Below are positions 26,636 through 33,499 of a stretch of 64,000 nucleotides of DNA, piece by piece. Each line of letters begins with the position of its first letter. The stretch's first letter is position 1. The position numbers and the translations under genes were made by a program. The stretch is from Pseudomonas sp. CFBP13508 (GTDB lineage Bacteria; Pseudomonadota; Gammaproteobacteria; Pseudomonadales; Pseudomonadaceae): positions 307,145 to 371,144 of the forward strand of contig NZ_QFZZ01000006.1 in assembly GCF_005233515.1 (NCBI RefSeq). The letters run 5' to 3'. The notes under the pieces were generated by a model. That model was not told the origin of the DNA and made no database searches. It saw nothing but the letters and a program-made list of their open reading frames with translations.

Positions 26636-27220
26636 ATGAACTATCTCGCGCATTTGCATCTCGGCGGTCAGCGCCCCGGTCAGTTACTCGGCAGCCTGTA
26701 TGGCGACTTCGTCAAAGGTCGGCTGCAAGGCCAGTTCGACCCGGAAGTGGAGGCGGCGATTGCGCTGCATCGGCGCATCGACGTCTTCACCGATCGCCAT
26801 CCACTGGTCGACATTGCTTTGGGGCGCTTTACCGAGACGCGGCGGCGCTATGCGGGGATAGTCCTTGATGTGTTTTTCGATCATTGCCTGGCGCGGGACT
26901 GGACGCTGTATGCCGACCGACCGCTGGAGCAGTTCACCGCAGACGTCTATCACGTGCTGTCCCGCGAACGACAGTTGCCGGAACGGCTGGCTAAGATCGC
27001 CCCGCACATGGTCGCCAACGACTGGCTGGGCTCGTATCGCGAATTTGAGGTGCTGGAACAGGTGCTGCGCGGGATCTCGCGGCGCCTGACCAGGCCGGAG
27101 GAATTGGCCGGGGCCATGGCGGAGTTGCGGCGGTTGTATGAGCCGCTGAGTGAAGACTTCAGCCTGTTTTATCCGCAATTGCAGGATTTTGCGCAAAACT
27201 CTGATCCACTGAAGATCTGA
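26636..27220 (+). CDS. acpH: Acyl carrier protein phosphodiesterase
   Basis: AcpH removes the 4'-phosphopantetheine arm from acyl carrier protein. The 194-residue protein opens MNYLAHLHLG and contains GSLYGDFVKG, IALHRRIDVFTDRHP and VLDVFFDHCLARDW. The His/Asp residues of these segments fit the metal-dependent HD-like core of the DUF479 family. Length agrees with E. coli AcpH (193). It stands alone, divergent from the arsR operon and followed by a REPIN. Confidence 0.92.
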   Translation: MNYLAHLHLGGQRPGQLLGSLYGDFVKGRLQGQFDPEVEAAIALHRRIDVFTDRHPLVDIALGRFTETRRRYAGIVLDVFFDHCLARDWTLYADRPLEQFTADVYHVLSRERQLPERLAKIAPHMVANDWLGSYREFEVLEQVLRGISRRLTRPEELAGAMAELRRLYEPLSEDFSLFYPQLQDFAQNSDPLKI

Positions 27221-27221
27221 A

Positions 27222-27312
27222 TGTGGGAGCGAGCCTGCTCGCGAATGCGGTGTCTCAGCCAATATAGATGCTGAATGGCACGCTGCCTTCGCGAGCAGGC
27301 TCGCTCCCACAG
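27222..27312. repeat. REPIN after acpH
   Basis: TGTGGGAGCGAGCCTGCTCG and its inverted partner (CCTTCGCGAGCAGGCTCGCT) are about 42 bp apart, between the convergent acpH and olsA genes. Confidence 0.94.
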
Positions 27313-27327
27313 AGGATTTGTATTGGC

Positions 27328-28122
27328 TCAGGCGGCTATCAGGTTGCCTGTGCGGCGCGGTTCGGCAGGTTTTGCGACCTCGCCAAACAACACCTTCTGC
27401 ACCGCCTGCTGCGCTTCGAACGCCAGCGCCGCACGCTCGCGGCCCTGACACTCTATTGGCTTGAGCAGATGCACCTCTACATCGCCACAGTCATGGCTGA
27501 ACAGGCGCATCAGGTGCGAGAGCAGGTCATCGTCACCAATGAACGGTGCGAGCGTGTCGATTTCGCCGTCACGCAGATAACGGATCGCCACCGGTTGCAG
27601 CATCACCTCGGAATCGATCGCCGCCGACAGCAGGCGGCCATGAAAGGTGCGCAGGGAACGGCCATCGGTGGTGGTGCCTTCGGGGAACATCAGCAGCGCA
27701 TGTTCGGTTTGCAGATGGCGGGTCATCTGCTTGCGGATCAACTGGCTGTCGCCCGACCCACGGCGGATGAACAGGCTGCCGGCCTTGGCCGCGAGCCAGC
27801 CGGCCACCGGCCAGGTGCGCACTTCGGCCTTGGACAGAAACGACAGCGGCGTGAGCATGCCCAGCAGCGGAATGTCGGTCCACGACACGTGATTGCTGAC
27901 CCACAGCATTGGCTGTTTTGGCAGCTCGCCCTGGACGCTCACGCGAAACGGCAGGGCATTGCTCAGCCGCGCCATGAAGAAGCGCGACCAGCGCTGGCGC
28001 CGCTCCATCGAGTGGGCCAGACCGATGCGTTCGAACACGCCGAAGACGCTGGCCATGGTCAGTCCCAGCGTCACCACCAGCAGCACTCGCGCGATTCGCG
28101 CGTACACCCGCAACCGGCTCAT
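27328..28122 (-). CDS. olsA: 1-acylglycerol-3-phosphate-type acyltransferase, probable lyso-ornithine lipid acyltransferase
   Basis: This 264-residue PlsC-family membrane acyltransferase has an N-terminal hydrophobic anchor (ARVLLVVTLGLTMA). The catalytic NHVSWTD (H-X4-D) lies near residue 90 and the acceptor-site motif FPEGTT near 160. Its ATG overlaps the stop of the upstream acyltransferase gene by one base, and that partner is OlsB-like. The pair should therefore make ornithine lipids, OlsA adding the second acyl chain. A longer upstream frame to 28428 lies inside olsB and is rejected. Confidence 0.85.
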   Translation of the reverse strand: MSRLRVYARIARVLLVVTLGLTMASVFGVFERIGLAHSMERRQRWSRFFMARLSNALPFRVSVQGELPKQPMLWVSNHVSWTDIPLLGMLTPLSFLSKAEVRTWPVAGWLAAKAGSLFIRRGSGDSQLIRKQMTRHLQTEHALLMFPEGTTTDGRSLRTFHGRLLSAAIDSEVMLQPVAIRYLRDGEIDTLAPFIGDDDLLSHLMRLFSHDCGDVEVHLLKPIECQGRERAALAFEAQQAVQKVLFGEVAKPAEPRRTGNLIAA

Positions 28123-28877
28123 CACATCGCCGCCTTGAAGTGCTTGGCGTAGCGCGGGCAGAGTTCGTCGCGCTTGAGCAGGATGAACACGTCGGCGACC
28201 TGGAAGTCTTCGTCCCAGCACGGCTCGCCGCAGATCTTCGCCCCGAGGCGCATGTAGGCCTTGAGCAGCGGCGGCATTTCGGCGATGACGTTGGACGGGA
28301 TATCCAGCGTCGGCAGCGGATTTTTCGGCTCGGCGCGCAGGTGTTCGGTGCACAGATAACGCTCGCGCAGACGCTGCATGATCGCGTGGGCCTGGATGCC
28401 GCCGTCCTGCATCGGGATGCTCGCGCAACCCATCAGATAGCTGTAGCCGCCCTGATTGAGCACTTCGGCCAATTCGCCCCAGAGCACGGCGATGGTGCCG
28501 CCGTTGCGGTACGCCGGATCGACGCAGGTGCGGCCGATTTCCAGGATCGGGCCTTGCAGGTGGGCGAGGCCGTGCAGGCTGAATTCTTCTTCGCTGTAGA
28601 ACTTGCCGAGGCTGCTGGCGGCGGTGTGATCGAGCAGACGCGTGGTCGCCACCAGGCGCCCGGTGTTCAGATCACGCACGCCGATGTGGCTGCAGTGAAC
28701 ATCATAGTCATCCATGTCCAGACCCAGTTCCGCGCCTTTCAGTTTGGCGTTGAACTCGCCGCTGAAGACGGCGAAGCGCAGGGCCTGGGCTTGCTGCAAG
28801 GCTTCGGCGCCGATCAGGCGTTCGGCTTGCAGGCGGCGTTCATTGCCGGTGTCGCTGATGCGGGCGATTTGCGTCAT
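28122..28877 (-). CDS. olsB: L-ornithine N(alpha)-acyltransferase, GNAT-like
   Basis: This 251-residue acyl-ACP-dependent acyltransferase carries out the first step of ornithine lipid synthesis, forming lyso-ornithine lipid. Seen are the GNAT/autoinducer-synthase-like core with RLLDHTAASSLGKFYSEEEF, EIGRTCVDPAYRNGG and the C-terminal CWDEDFQVADVFILL. It is translationally coupled to olsA. In pseudomonads ols genes respond to phosphate limitation; only a partial Pho-box match is seen upstream (28996-29013, minus strand). Confidence 0.87.
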   Translation of the reverse strand: MTQIARISDTGNERRLQAERLIGAEALQQAQALRFAVFSGEFNAKLKGAELGLDMDDYDVHCSHIGVRDLNTGRLVATTRLLDHTAASSLGKFYSEEEFSLHGLAHLQGPILEIGRTCVDPAYRNGGTIAVLWGELAEVLNQGGYSYLMGCASIPMQDGGIQAHAIMQRLRERYLCTEHLRAEPKNPLPTLDIPSNVIAEMPPLLKAYMRLGAKICGEPCWDEDFQVADVFILLKRDELCPRYAKHFKAAM

Positions 28878-29030
28878 GTGAATCTCCGTACGGGCCTTGA
28901 ACCCGTCGTGGGTTGCAGCCGATCGACTTTCTTTATGCAGCCGTGTTGTGCAAAGTCAGGCTATGTAGCCCCGGTGTCATCGCCATGAACGTTCGGTGAT
29001 GCTTATATGACAGCCCACAAGGAGGCGCCC

Positions 29031-29909
29031 ATGCCCTGGTTAGAACTGCTGCACCGCCGTGAACGCTTGCCCGCCGCTGCTGATCTGGCCGAGGGTTTCG
29101 CGACGCTATTGCAGACGCTGGGCAACGCCACGCCGTTCGAGTTGGCGGTGGCCGGCGGGCGGCGGATGGCCACGCCGGGGTTGGCATTTCTGGTCGGTTA
29201 TCAGGCGGCGCTGCGCATGTTGTGGCCGAGCGCGCCGCTGAGCCTCGGCGCCTTGTGCGCGACCGAACAACGCAGCCCGCGCCCGGCCGATATGCAAACG
29301 CGGCTGCGCGATTTGCGCTTGAGTGGGCGCAAGGATTTCGTCACCGCAGGCGACGCCGCCGACTGGCTGCTAGTGGCGGCACGCAGTGAGGAACCCGGGG
29401 AAACGCCGCGTTTGAGTCTGGCGGTGATTTATCCCGGTGAGCCCGGCGTGAAGGTGGAAAAACTGCCGGCGTTGCCGTTGATGCCGGACATCAGCCACGG
29501 TCGCCTGCACCTCGACGGCGCCCTGTGCGAACTGCTCGCTGGCGATGGCTGGGACGCATACGTCAAACCGTTCCGCAGCCTTGAAGATGTCTATGTCTTG
29601 AGCGCCATGACCGCATGGCTGTATGGCGTCGGCCAGGACAGCGACTGGCCGCAGACCCTGCAACTGCGTTTGCTGGCGCTGCTGGCCGGGTGCGCCGAGG
29701 CCAGTCGGCAGGCGCCGAACAGTCCGGCCGGGCATGTGCTGCTGGGCGGGTTGTTTGCGCAATTTGAAGCGCTGGGGCGGGAGGTAGATGAGGCGCTGGG
29801 CAATGGCCCGGCGGAGTGGGCGCAGATGTGGCAGCGGGACAAGGGCGTGATGCAGTTGGCGGCAGGGGCGAGGGCCAAGCGCTTGGCCAAGGCTTTGGCG
29901 GTGATCTGA
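29031..29909 (+). CDS. Acyl-CoA dehydrogenase-like protein of uncertain function
   Basis: This predicted 292-residue cytoplasmic protein is rich in Ala and Leu. From memory it resembles short Pseudomonas proteins annotated as acyl-CoA dehydrogenase, about 100 residues shorter than true members. The middle part (FVTAGDAADWLLVAARS) resembles the beta-domain strand of that family. I do not see the flavin-site or catalytic-Glu signatures, so enzymatic activity is doubtful. The start at 29031 has a near-ideal AAGGAGG six bases upstream; an ATG at 29007 is weaker. It is divergent from olsB. Confidence 0.6.
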   Translation: MPWLELLHRRERLPAAADLAEGFATLLQTLGNATPFELAVAGGRRMATPGLAFLVGYQAALRMLWPSAPLSLGALCATEQRSPRPADMQTRLRDLRLSGRKDFVTAGDAADWLLVAARSEEPGETPRLSLAVIYPGEPGVKVEKLPALPLMPDISHGRLHLDGALCELLAGDGWDAYVKPFRSLEDVYVLSAMTAWLYGVGQDSDWPQTLQLRLLALLAGCAEASRQAPNSPAGHVLLGGLFAQFEALGREVDEALGNGPAEWAQMWQRDKGVMQLAAGARAKRLAKALAVI

Positions 29910-29915
29910 GCGGCC

Positions 29916-29993
29916 CCTTCGCGAGCAGGCTCGCTCCCACAGAAAGATCGTGTTTCGTCTGTCGAAATGTGGGAGCGAGCCTGCTCGCGAAGG
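29916..29993. repeat. REPIN
   Basis: CCTTCGCGAGCAGGCTCGCT and its inverted partner are about 25 bp apart, directly after the stop of the acyl-CoA dehydrogenase-like gene. Confidence 0.94.
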
Positions 29994-30066
29994 CGGCCTC
30001 AAAATCACCATACATCTGTCATAAACCCCGACTAGTCTCGACAGGTTCATTCCCAGAGCCCCCACC

Positions 30067-31146
30067 ATGTTCAAAGGCCTGTCCCTGTTCCTGCTGCTGA
30101 TCAGCCTCACCGTCCGCGCCGAACAATGGCCCGGCGAGCAGTGGCCGATCGGCTCGCCAATCAGCGGCCCGGCTGTCGAAGCGCTGGAAAGCTACGCCTT
30201 CGCACCCCGCAACGACGCCACCCGCGAAGGCATCCGCACCGACGCCTTGCTGATCATCCACGACGGCCAGATCATCTACGAACGCTACGCCGCTCCGACC
30301 ACCGAACAGACCCCGCACCTGACCTGGTCGATCAGCAAAAGCCTGCTGGCCGCCGTCCTCGGCGTGGCCTACGGCGAAGGCCGGTTCAAACTCGACGATC
30401 CAGTGCTGAAGTTCTACCCGGCGCTGGAAAAACACCCGGCGATCACCCTCGGCCATCTGCTGAACTGGGCTTCCGGTCTCGATTGGCAGGAGGACTACGA
30501 ATACGCGCCGCTGAAATCTTCGGTGGTGGCGATGCTCTACACCCGCGGCCATCGCGACATGGCCGCGTTCACGGCGGGCCACGACGCCTACGCCGCACCG
30601 GGTCAGGCTTTCCGTTATTCCAGCGGTGACAGCAATCTGCTCGCCGCCGCCCTGAAAACCATGGTCGGTCCAGAGCGTTATGCCGATTATCCATGGACAG
30701 CGTTGTTCGAGCCCTTGGGCATTCGCCACGCCGTGTGGGAAAGCGATGTCAGCGGCACCTTTATCGCCTCGTCCTACGCCTATCTCACCGCGCGGGATCT
30801 GGCGCGGGTCGGTCTATTGATGGCGCGCGGCGGGCGCTGGAACGATCGGCAGTTGCTGCCCGAGGATTGGGTGGCATTCAATCTCAAGCCCTTTGCCGGC
30901 TACAAGGCGCATCAGGACGAAGCCGTACCCGGCGGCCACTGGTGGCTCAATCGGCCTGTCGATGGTGCGACGTCGCCGTGGCCCGACGCGCCACCCGACA
31001 CCTTCGCCGCCCTCGGCCACTGGGGCCAGGCGCTGTACGTGATGCCCAGCGAGAAACTGGTGATCGTGCGTTACGGCGATGACCGTGATGGCAGCTACCA
31101 GCACAACGAATTGCTCAAACGCGTGTTGCAGGCGGTGCGGCCATGA
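30067..31146 (+). CDS. Periplasmic serine hydrolase of the class C beta-lactamase fold
   Basis: This 359-residue protein has a signal peptide (MFKGLSLFLLLISLTVRA-EQ) and a beta-lactamase/EstB/NylB-type fold. Catalytic residues are Ser88-X-X-Lys91 in WSISKS and Tyr184 in FRYSSGDSN, with the expected spacing. A C-terminal GHWGQALYVMP segment occupies the place of the KTG-like motif. The family includes esterases, D-amino-acid peptidases and 6-aminohexanoate hydrolases, so the substrate is open. Its stop overlaps the start of the next small gene (ATGA), indicating joint expression. Confidence 0.8.
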   Translation: MFKGLSLFLLLISLTVRAEQWPGEQWPIGSPISGPAVEALESYAFAPRNDATREGIRTDALLIIHDGQIIYERYAAPTTEQTPHLTWSISKSLLAAVLGVAYGEGRFKLDDPVLKFYPALEKHPAITLGHLLNWASGLDWQEDYEYAPLKSSVVAMLYTRGHRDMAAFTAGHDAYAAPGQAFRYSSGDSNLLAAALKTMVGPERYADYPWTALFEPLGIRHAVWESDVSGTFIASSYAYLTARDLARVGLLMARGGRWNDRQLLPEDWVAFNLKPFAGYKAHQDEAVPGGHWWLNRPVDGATSPWPDAPPDTFAALGHWGQALYVMPSEKLVIVRYGDDRDGSYQHNELLKRVLQAVRP

Positions 31147-31439
31147 AGCGCTTTTTATTATTGCTGTTGGTCGTGCTGCTCGGTTGGGGTTGGTATGAAC
31201 GGGAAAACCTCTGGGCTTTCCCGGACATCATCAGCGCCTACACCGCCAAGGAATATTGCTCGTGTCGTTATGTGATGAACAACGACGCCGGGTATTGCCG
31301 TGGTTATGTGAAGCAATGGCTGCCAACCAGCGGTTTTACCGATGACGCTTCGAGCAAAACCATCACCGTCAGCGGCATGGGCCGCAGCAACAGCGCGCAG
31401 TGGCTGAGCGAACGCCAGGGCTGTCGCCTGAATCCTTGA
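31143..31439 (+). CDS. Small membrane-anchored or secreted Cys-containing protein
   Basis: This 98-residue protein of unknown function has a strong N-terminal hydrophobic segment (MKRFLLLLLVVLLGWGW), an uncleaved anchor or signal. A conserved-looking core with four Cys (EYCSCRYVMN...GYCRGY...GCRLNP) probably forms periplasmic disulfides. It is translationally coupled to the serine hydrolase upstream, so it may assist or anchor that enzyme. No family assigned. Confidence 0.72.
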   Translation: MKRFLLLLLVVLLGWGWYERENLWAFPDIISAYTAKEYCSCRYVMNNDAGYCRGYVKQWLPTSGFTDDASSKTITVSGMGRSNSAQWLSERQGCRLNP

Positions 31440-31453
31440 ATTATCTGGTCTCC

Positions 31454-31548
31454 CCTGTGGGAGCGAGCCTGCTCGCGAAATCGTCGCAAGCCGCAATACA
31501 TGCTGTGCGGCGAGCATTGCATTCGCGAGCAGGCTCGCTCCCACAGGG
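31454..31548. repeat. REPIN
   Basis: CCTGTGGGAGCGAGCCTGCT and its inverted copy are about 40 bp apart, between the Cys-protein gene and yceI. Confidence 0.94.
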
Positions 31549-31609
31549 CTTGCAATAACTTGGCGGGCGGTTAAGGTTCGTGCAGGTTTATCGCCCCCAC
31601 GAGTGTTCA

Positions 31610-32200
31610 ATGTTCAACCGCTCCCTCTATACAACCTTCGCCAGTCTGTTGTTGACCGCCGCTGCACTGCCGGCCCAGGCCAATTGGTACCTGGACGGCG
31701 AGTCGTCGCGGCTGTCGTTCGTCAGCACCAAAAATGCCAGCGTGTCGGAAGTGCAGCGTTTTCTGGTGCTGCACGGCAAGGTCGATCCAAACGGTCGCGC
31801 CGAGGTCGAAGTCGAGCTCGAATCGATCAACAGCGGCATTCCGCTGCGTGATGAGCGCATGCGCAAGGAGCTGTTCCAGATCGAGCAATTTCCTGCAGCC
31901 ACTATCACCACGCAGATCGATCTGCGCCCGATTAACGATTTGGCGCCCGGCGCGCAGTTGGAATTGCGCCTGCCGCTGACCGTCAGCCTGCACGGCAAGC
32001 AGCACGAATACCCGGCCGAGTTGCTCGCCACGCGTCTGGATGATCGGCGCTTTCAGGTGGTGACACTGGAGCCGCTGGTGATCAACGCCGAGGATTTCGA
32101 TCTGGCGCCGGGCCTGGAAAACCTGCGCAAACTCGCCGATCTGTCGGCGATCAGTCTGTCGGTGCCGGTGGGTGCGGTGCTGATCTTCACGGCGCGCTGA
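31610..32200 (+). CDS. YceI-family periplasmic protein
   Basis: This is a 196-residue secreted lipocalin-like protein. The signal peptide ends LPAQA-NWYLD. The YceI core follows, with SRLSFVSTKNASVSEVQRF and the MRKELFQIEQFPAATI segment typical of the family. YceI proteins bind polyisoprenoid or similar amphiphiles in the periplasm. The start at 31610 is chosen for the signal peptide. The phospholipase-D-like gene follows after one base, suggesting a shared transcript. Confidence 0.85.
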   Translation: MFNRSLYTTFASLLLTAAALPAQANWYLDGESSRLSFVSTKNASVSEVQRFLVLHGKVDPNGRAEVEVELESINSGIPLRDERMRKELFQIEQFPAATITTQIDLRPINDLAPGAQLELRLPLTVSLHGKQHEYPAELLATRLDDRRFQVVTLEPLVINAEDFDLAPGLENLRKLADLSAISLSVPVGAVLIFTAR

Positions 32201-32201
32201 C

Positions 32202-33359
32202 ATGCGCGGTGCGGTGTTCCCCTGGCGTGACGGCAACCGTTTCGAACTGTTGATCGACGGCCCGCAGTTCTTTCCGCGCATGCTCGAGCATATCGCTGGA
32301 GCTACAGAGCAGATCGAACTGGAGCTCTATCTGGTCGAGGCCGGCGCCTGCGCCGAAGCCATCGTCCAGGCGCTGGTCGCGGCGGCCGAGCGCGGCGTGC
32401 GCGTGCGTTGCCTGTTCGATGATTACGGCAGCCTCGCGTTCACGCTGCACCTGCGCCAGCGCCTGACTCAGGCCGGAGTCGAGCTGCGTTTCTACAATCG
32501 CCTGAGCTGGCGGCGCTGGGTCGGCAACTTCTATCGTGACCACCGCAAATTGCTACTGGTCGACCAATGCCTGGCAGTGGTCGGCGGCACCGGCGTGACC
32601 GATGAATTCTGGACGCCGGGCCATGATGTCAGCGAGTGGCACGAGGTGATGGTCGAGATCAGCGGCCCGTTGGTGATCGACTGGCAATTGCTGTTTGATC
32701 GCCAGTGGATCGCCAACCGTTACCGCCGCGCCTGGCGTCCGGCCGCGCATTTTGGTCTGCCACGTTTGCCGCGCGTGCCGGACAAGGGCGAGGGCATGGG
32801 CCGTGTGGCGTATGCCGACGCCCGCCAGCACCGCGACATTCTGCAATCGCTGTTTCGCGCGCTGAACAGCGGGCAAAAACGCATCTGGATGGCCACGCCG
32901 TACTTTCTGCCTACCTGGAAAATCCGTCGCTCGCTGCGCAAAGCCGCTGCACGCGGGGTCGATGTGCGGCTGTTGCTGACCGGGCCGCGCACCGATCACC
33001 CGTCAGTGCGCTACGCCGGGCATCGCTATTACCCGCGCCTGCTCAAGGCCGGGGTGCAGATCTTCGAGTACCAGCCGTGTTTCCTGCACCTGAAAATGGT
33101 TCTGGTCGACGAATGGGTAAGCATCGGTTCGTGCAACTTCGATCACTGGAATCTGCGTTTCAATCTGGAGGCAAATCTGGAAGCACTGGACCCGGCGTTG
33201 ACGGCAGCGGTGGAGTCGAGCTTCGTGAAGGACTTCGGCTTGAGTCAGCTGGTGAGCCTGGAGGAATGGCAGCGCCGACCGTTGTGGCGGCGGGTCAAGC
33301 AGCGGGTGTGGGGCTGGGTGGATCGGTTGGTGGTGAATATTCTCGATAGACGCGGATAA
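32202..33359 (+). CDS. Cardiolipin synthase / phospholipase D-like phosphatidyltransferase (ClsB-type)
   Basis: This 385-residue protein has two phospholipase D HKD motifs: HRKLLLVD (about residues 112-119) and HLKMVLVD (about 298-305). Each is followed by the expected GG/GS segment (VVGGTGV; IGSCNFDHWN). It lacks N-terminal membrane spans, like E. coli ClsB rather than ClsA. It likely condenses phosphatidylglycerol or phosphatidylethanolamine to cardiolipin at the inner membrane. It starts one base after the yceI stop. Confidence 0.87.
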   Translation: MRGAVFPWRDGNRFELLIDGPQFFPRMLEHIAGATEQIELELYLVEAGACAEAIVQALVAAAERGVRVRCLFDDYGSLAFTLHLRQRLTQAGVELRFYNRLSWRRWVGNFYRDHRKLLLVDQCLAVVGGTGVTDEFWTPGHDVSEWHEVMVEISGPLVIDWQLLFDRQWIANRYRRAWRPAAHFGLPRLPRVPDKGEGMGRVAYADARQHRDILQSLFRALNSGQKRIWMATPYFLPTWKIRRSLRKAAARGVDVRLLLTGPRTDHPSVRYAGHRYYPRLLKAGVQIFEYQPCFLHLKMVLVDEWVSIGSCNFDHWNLRFNLEANLEALDPALTAAVESSFVKDFGLSQLVSLEEWQRRPLWRRVKQRVWGWVDRLVVNILDRRG

Positions 33360-33388
33360 CCACGATTTTGAATACACCCTGAATCCAA

Positions 33389-33477
33389 TGTGGGAGCGAG
33401 CCTGCTCGCGAAAGCGGTGTGTCATTCAGCAATTTTTTGTCTGAATGATCGCTTTCGCGAGCAGGCTCGCTCCCACA
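33389..33477. repeat. REPIN
   Basis: TGTGGGAGCGAGCCTGCTCG and its inverted partner are about 35 bp apart, between the convergent cls-like and bglX genes. Confidence 0.94.
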
Positions 33478-33499
33478 GTGTTTTGCAGTGTTGCTGCTG

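Noticed and set aside
28123..28428. N-terminal extension of olsA
   Set aside because: It lies entirely inside olsB and lacks protein-like composition; the ATG at 28122 overlaps the olsB stop as expected for a coupled pair.
30011..30030. CTGTCATAAA sequence upstream of the serine hydrolase as a Pho box
   Set aside because: Only the first half matches; the second half (11 bp later) does not.
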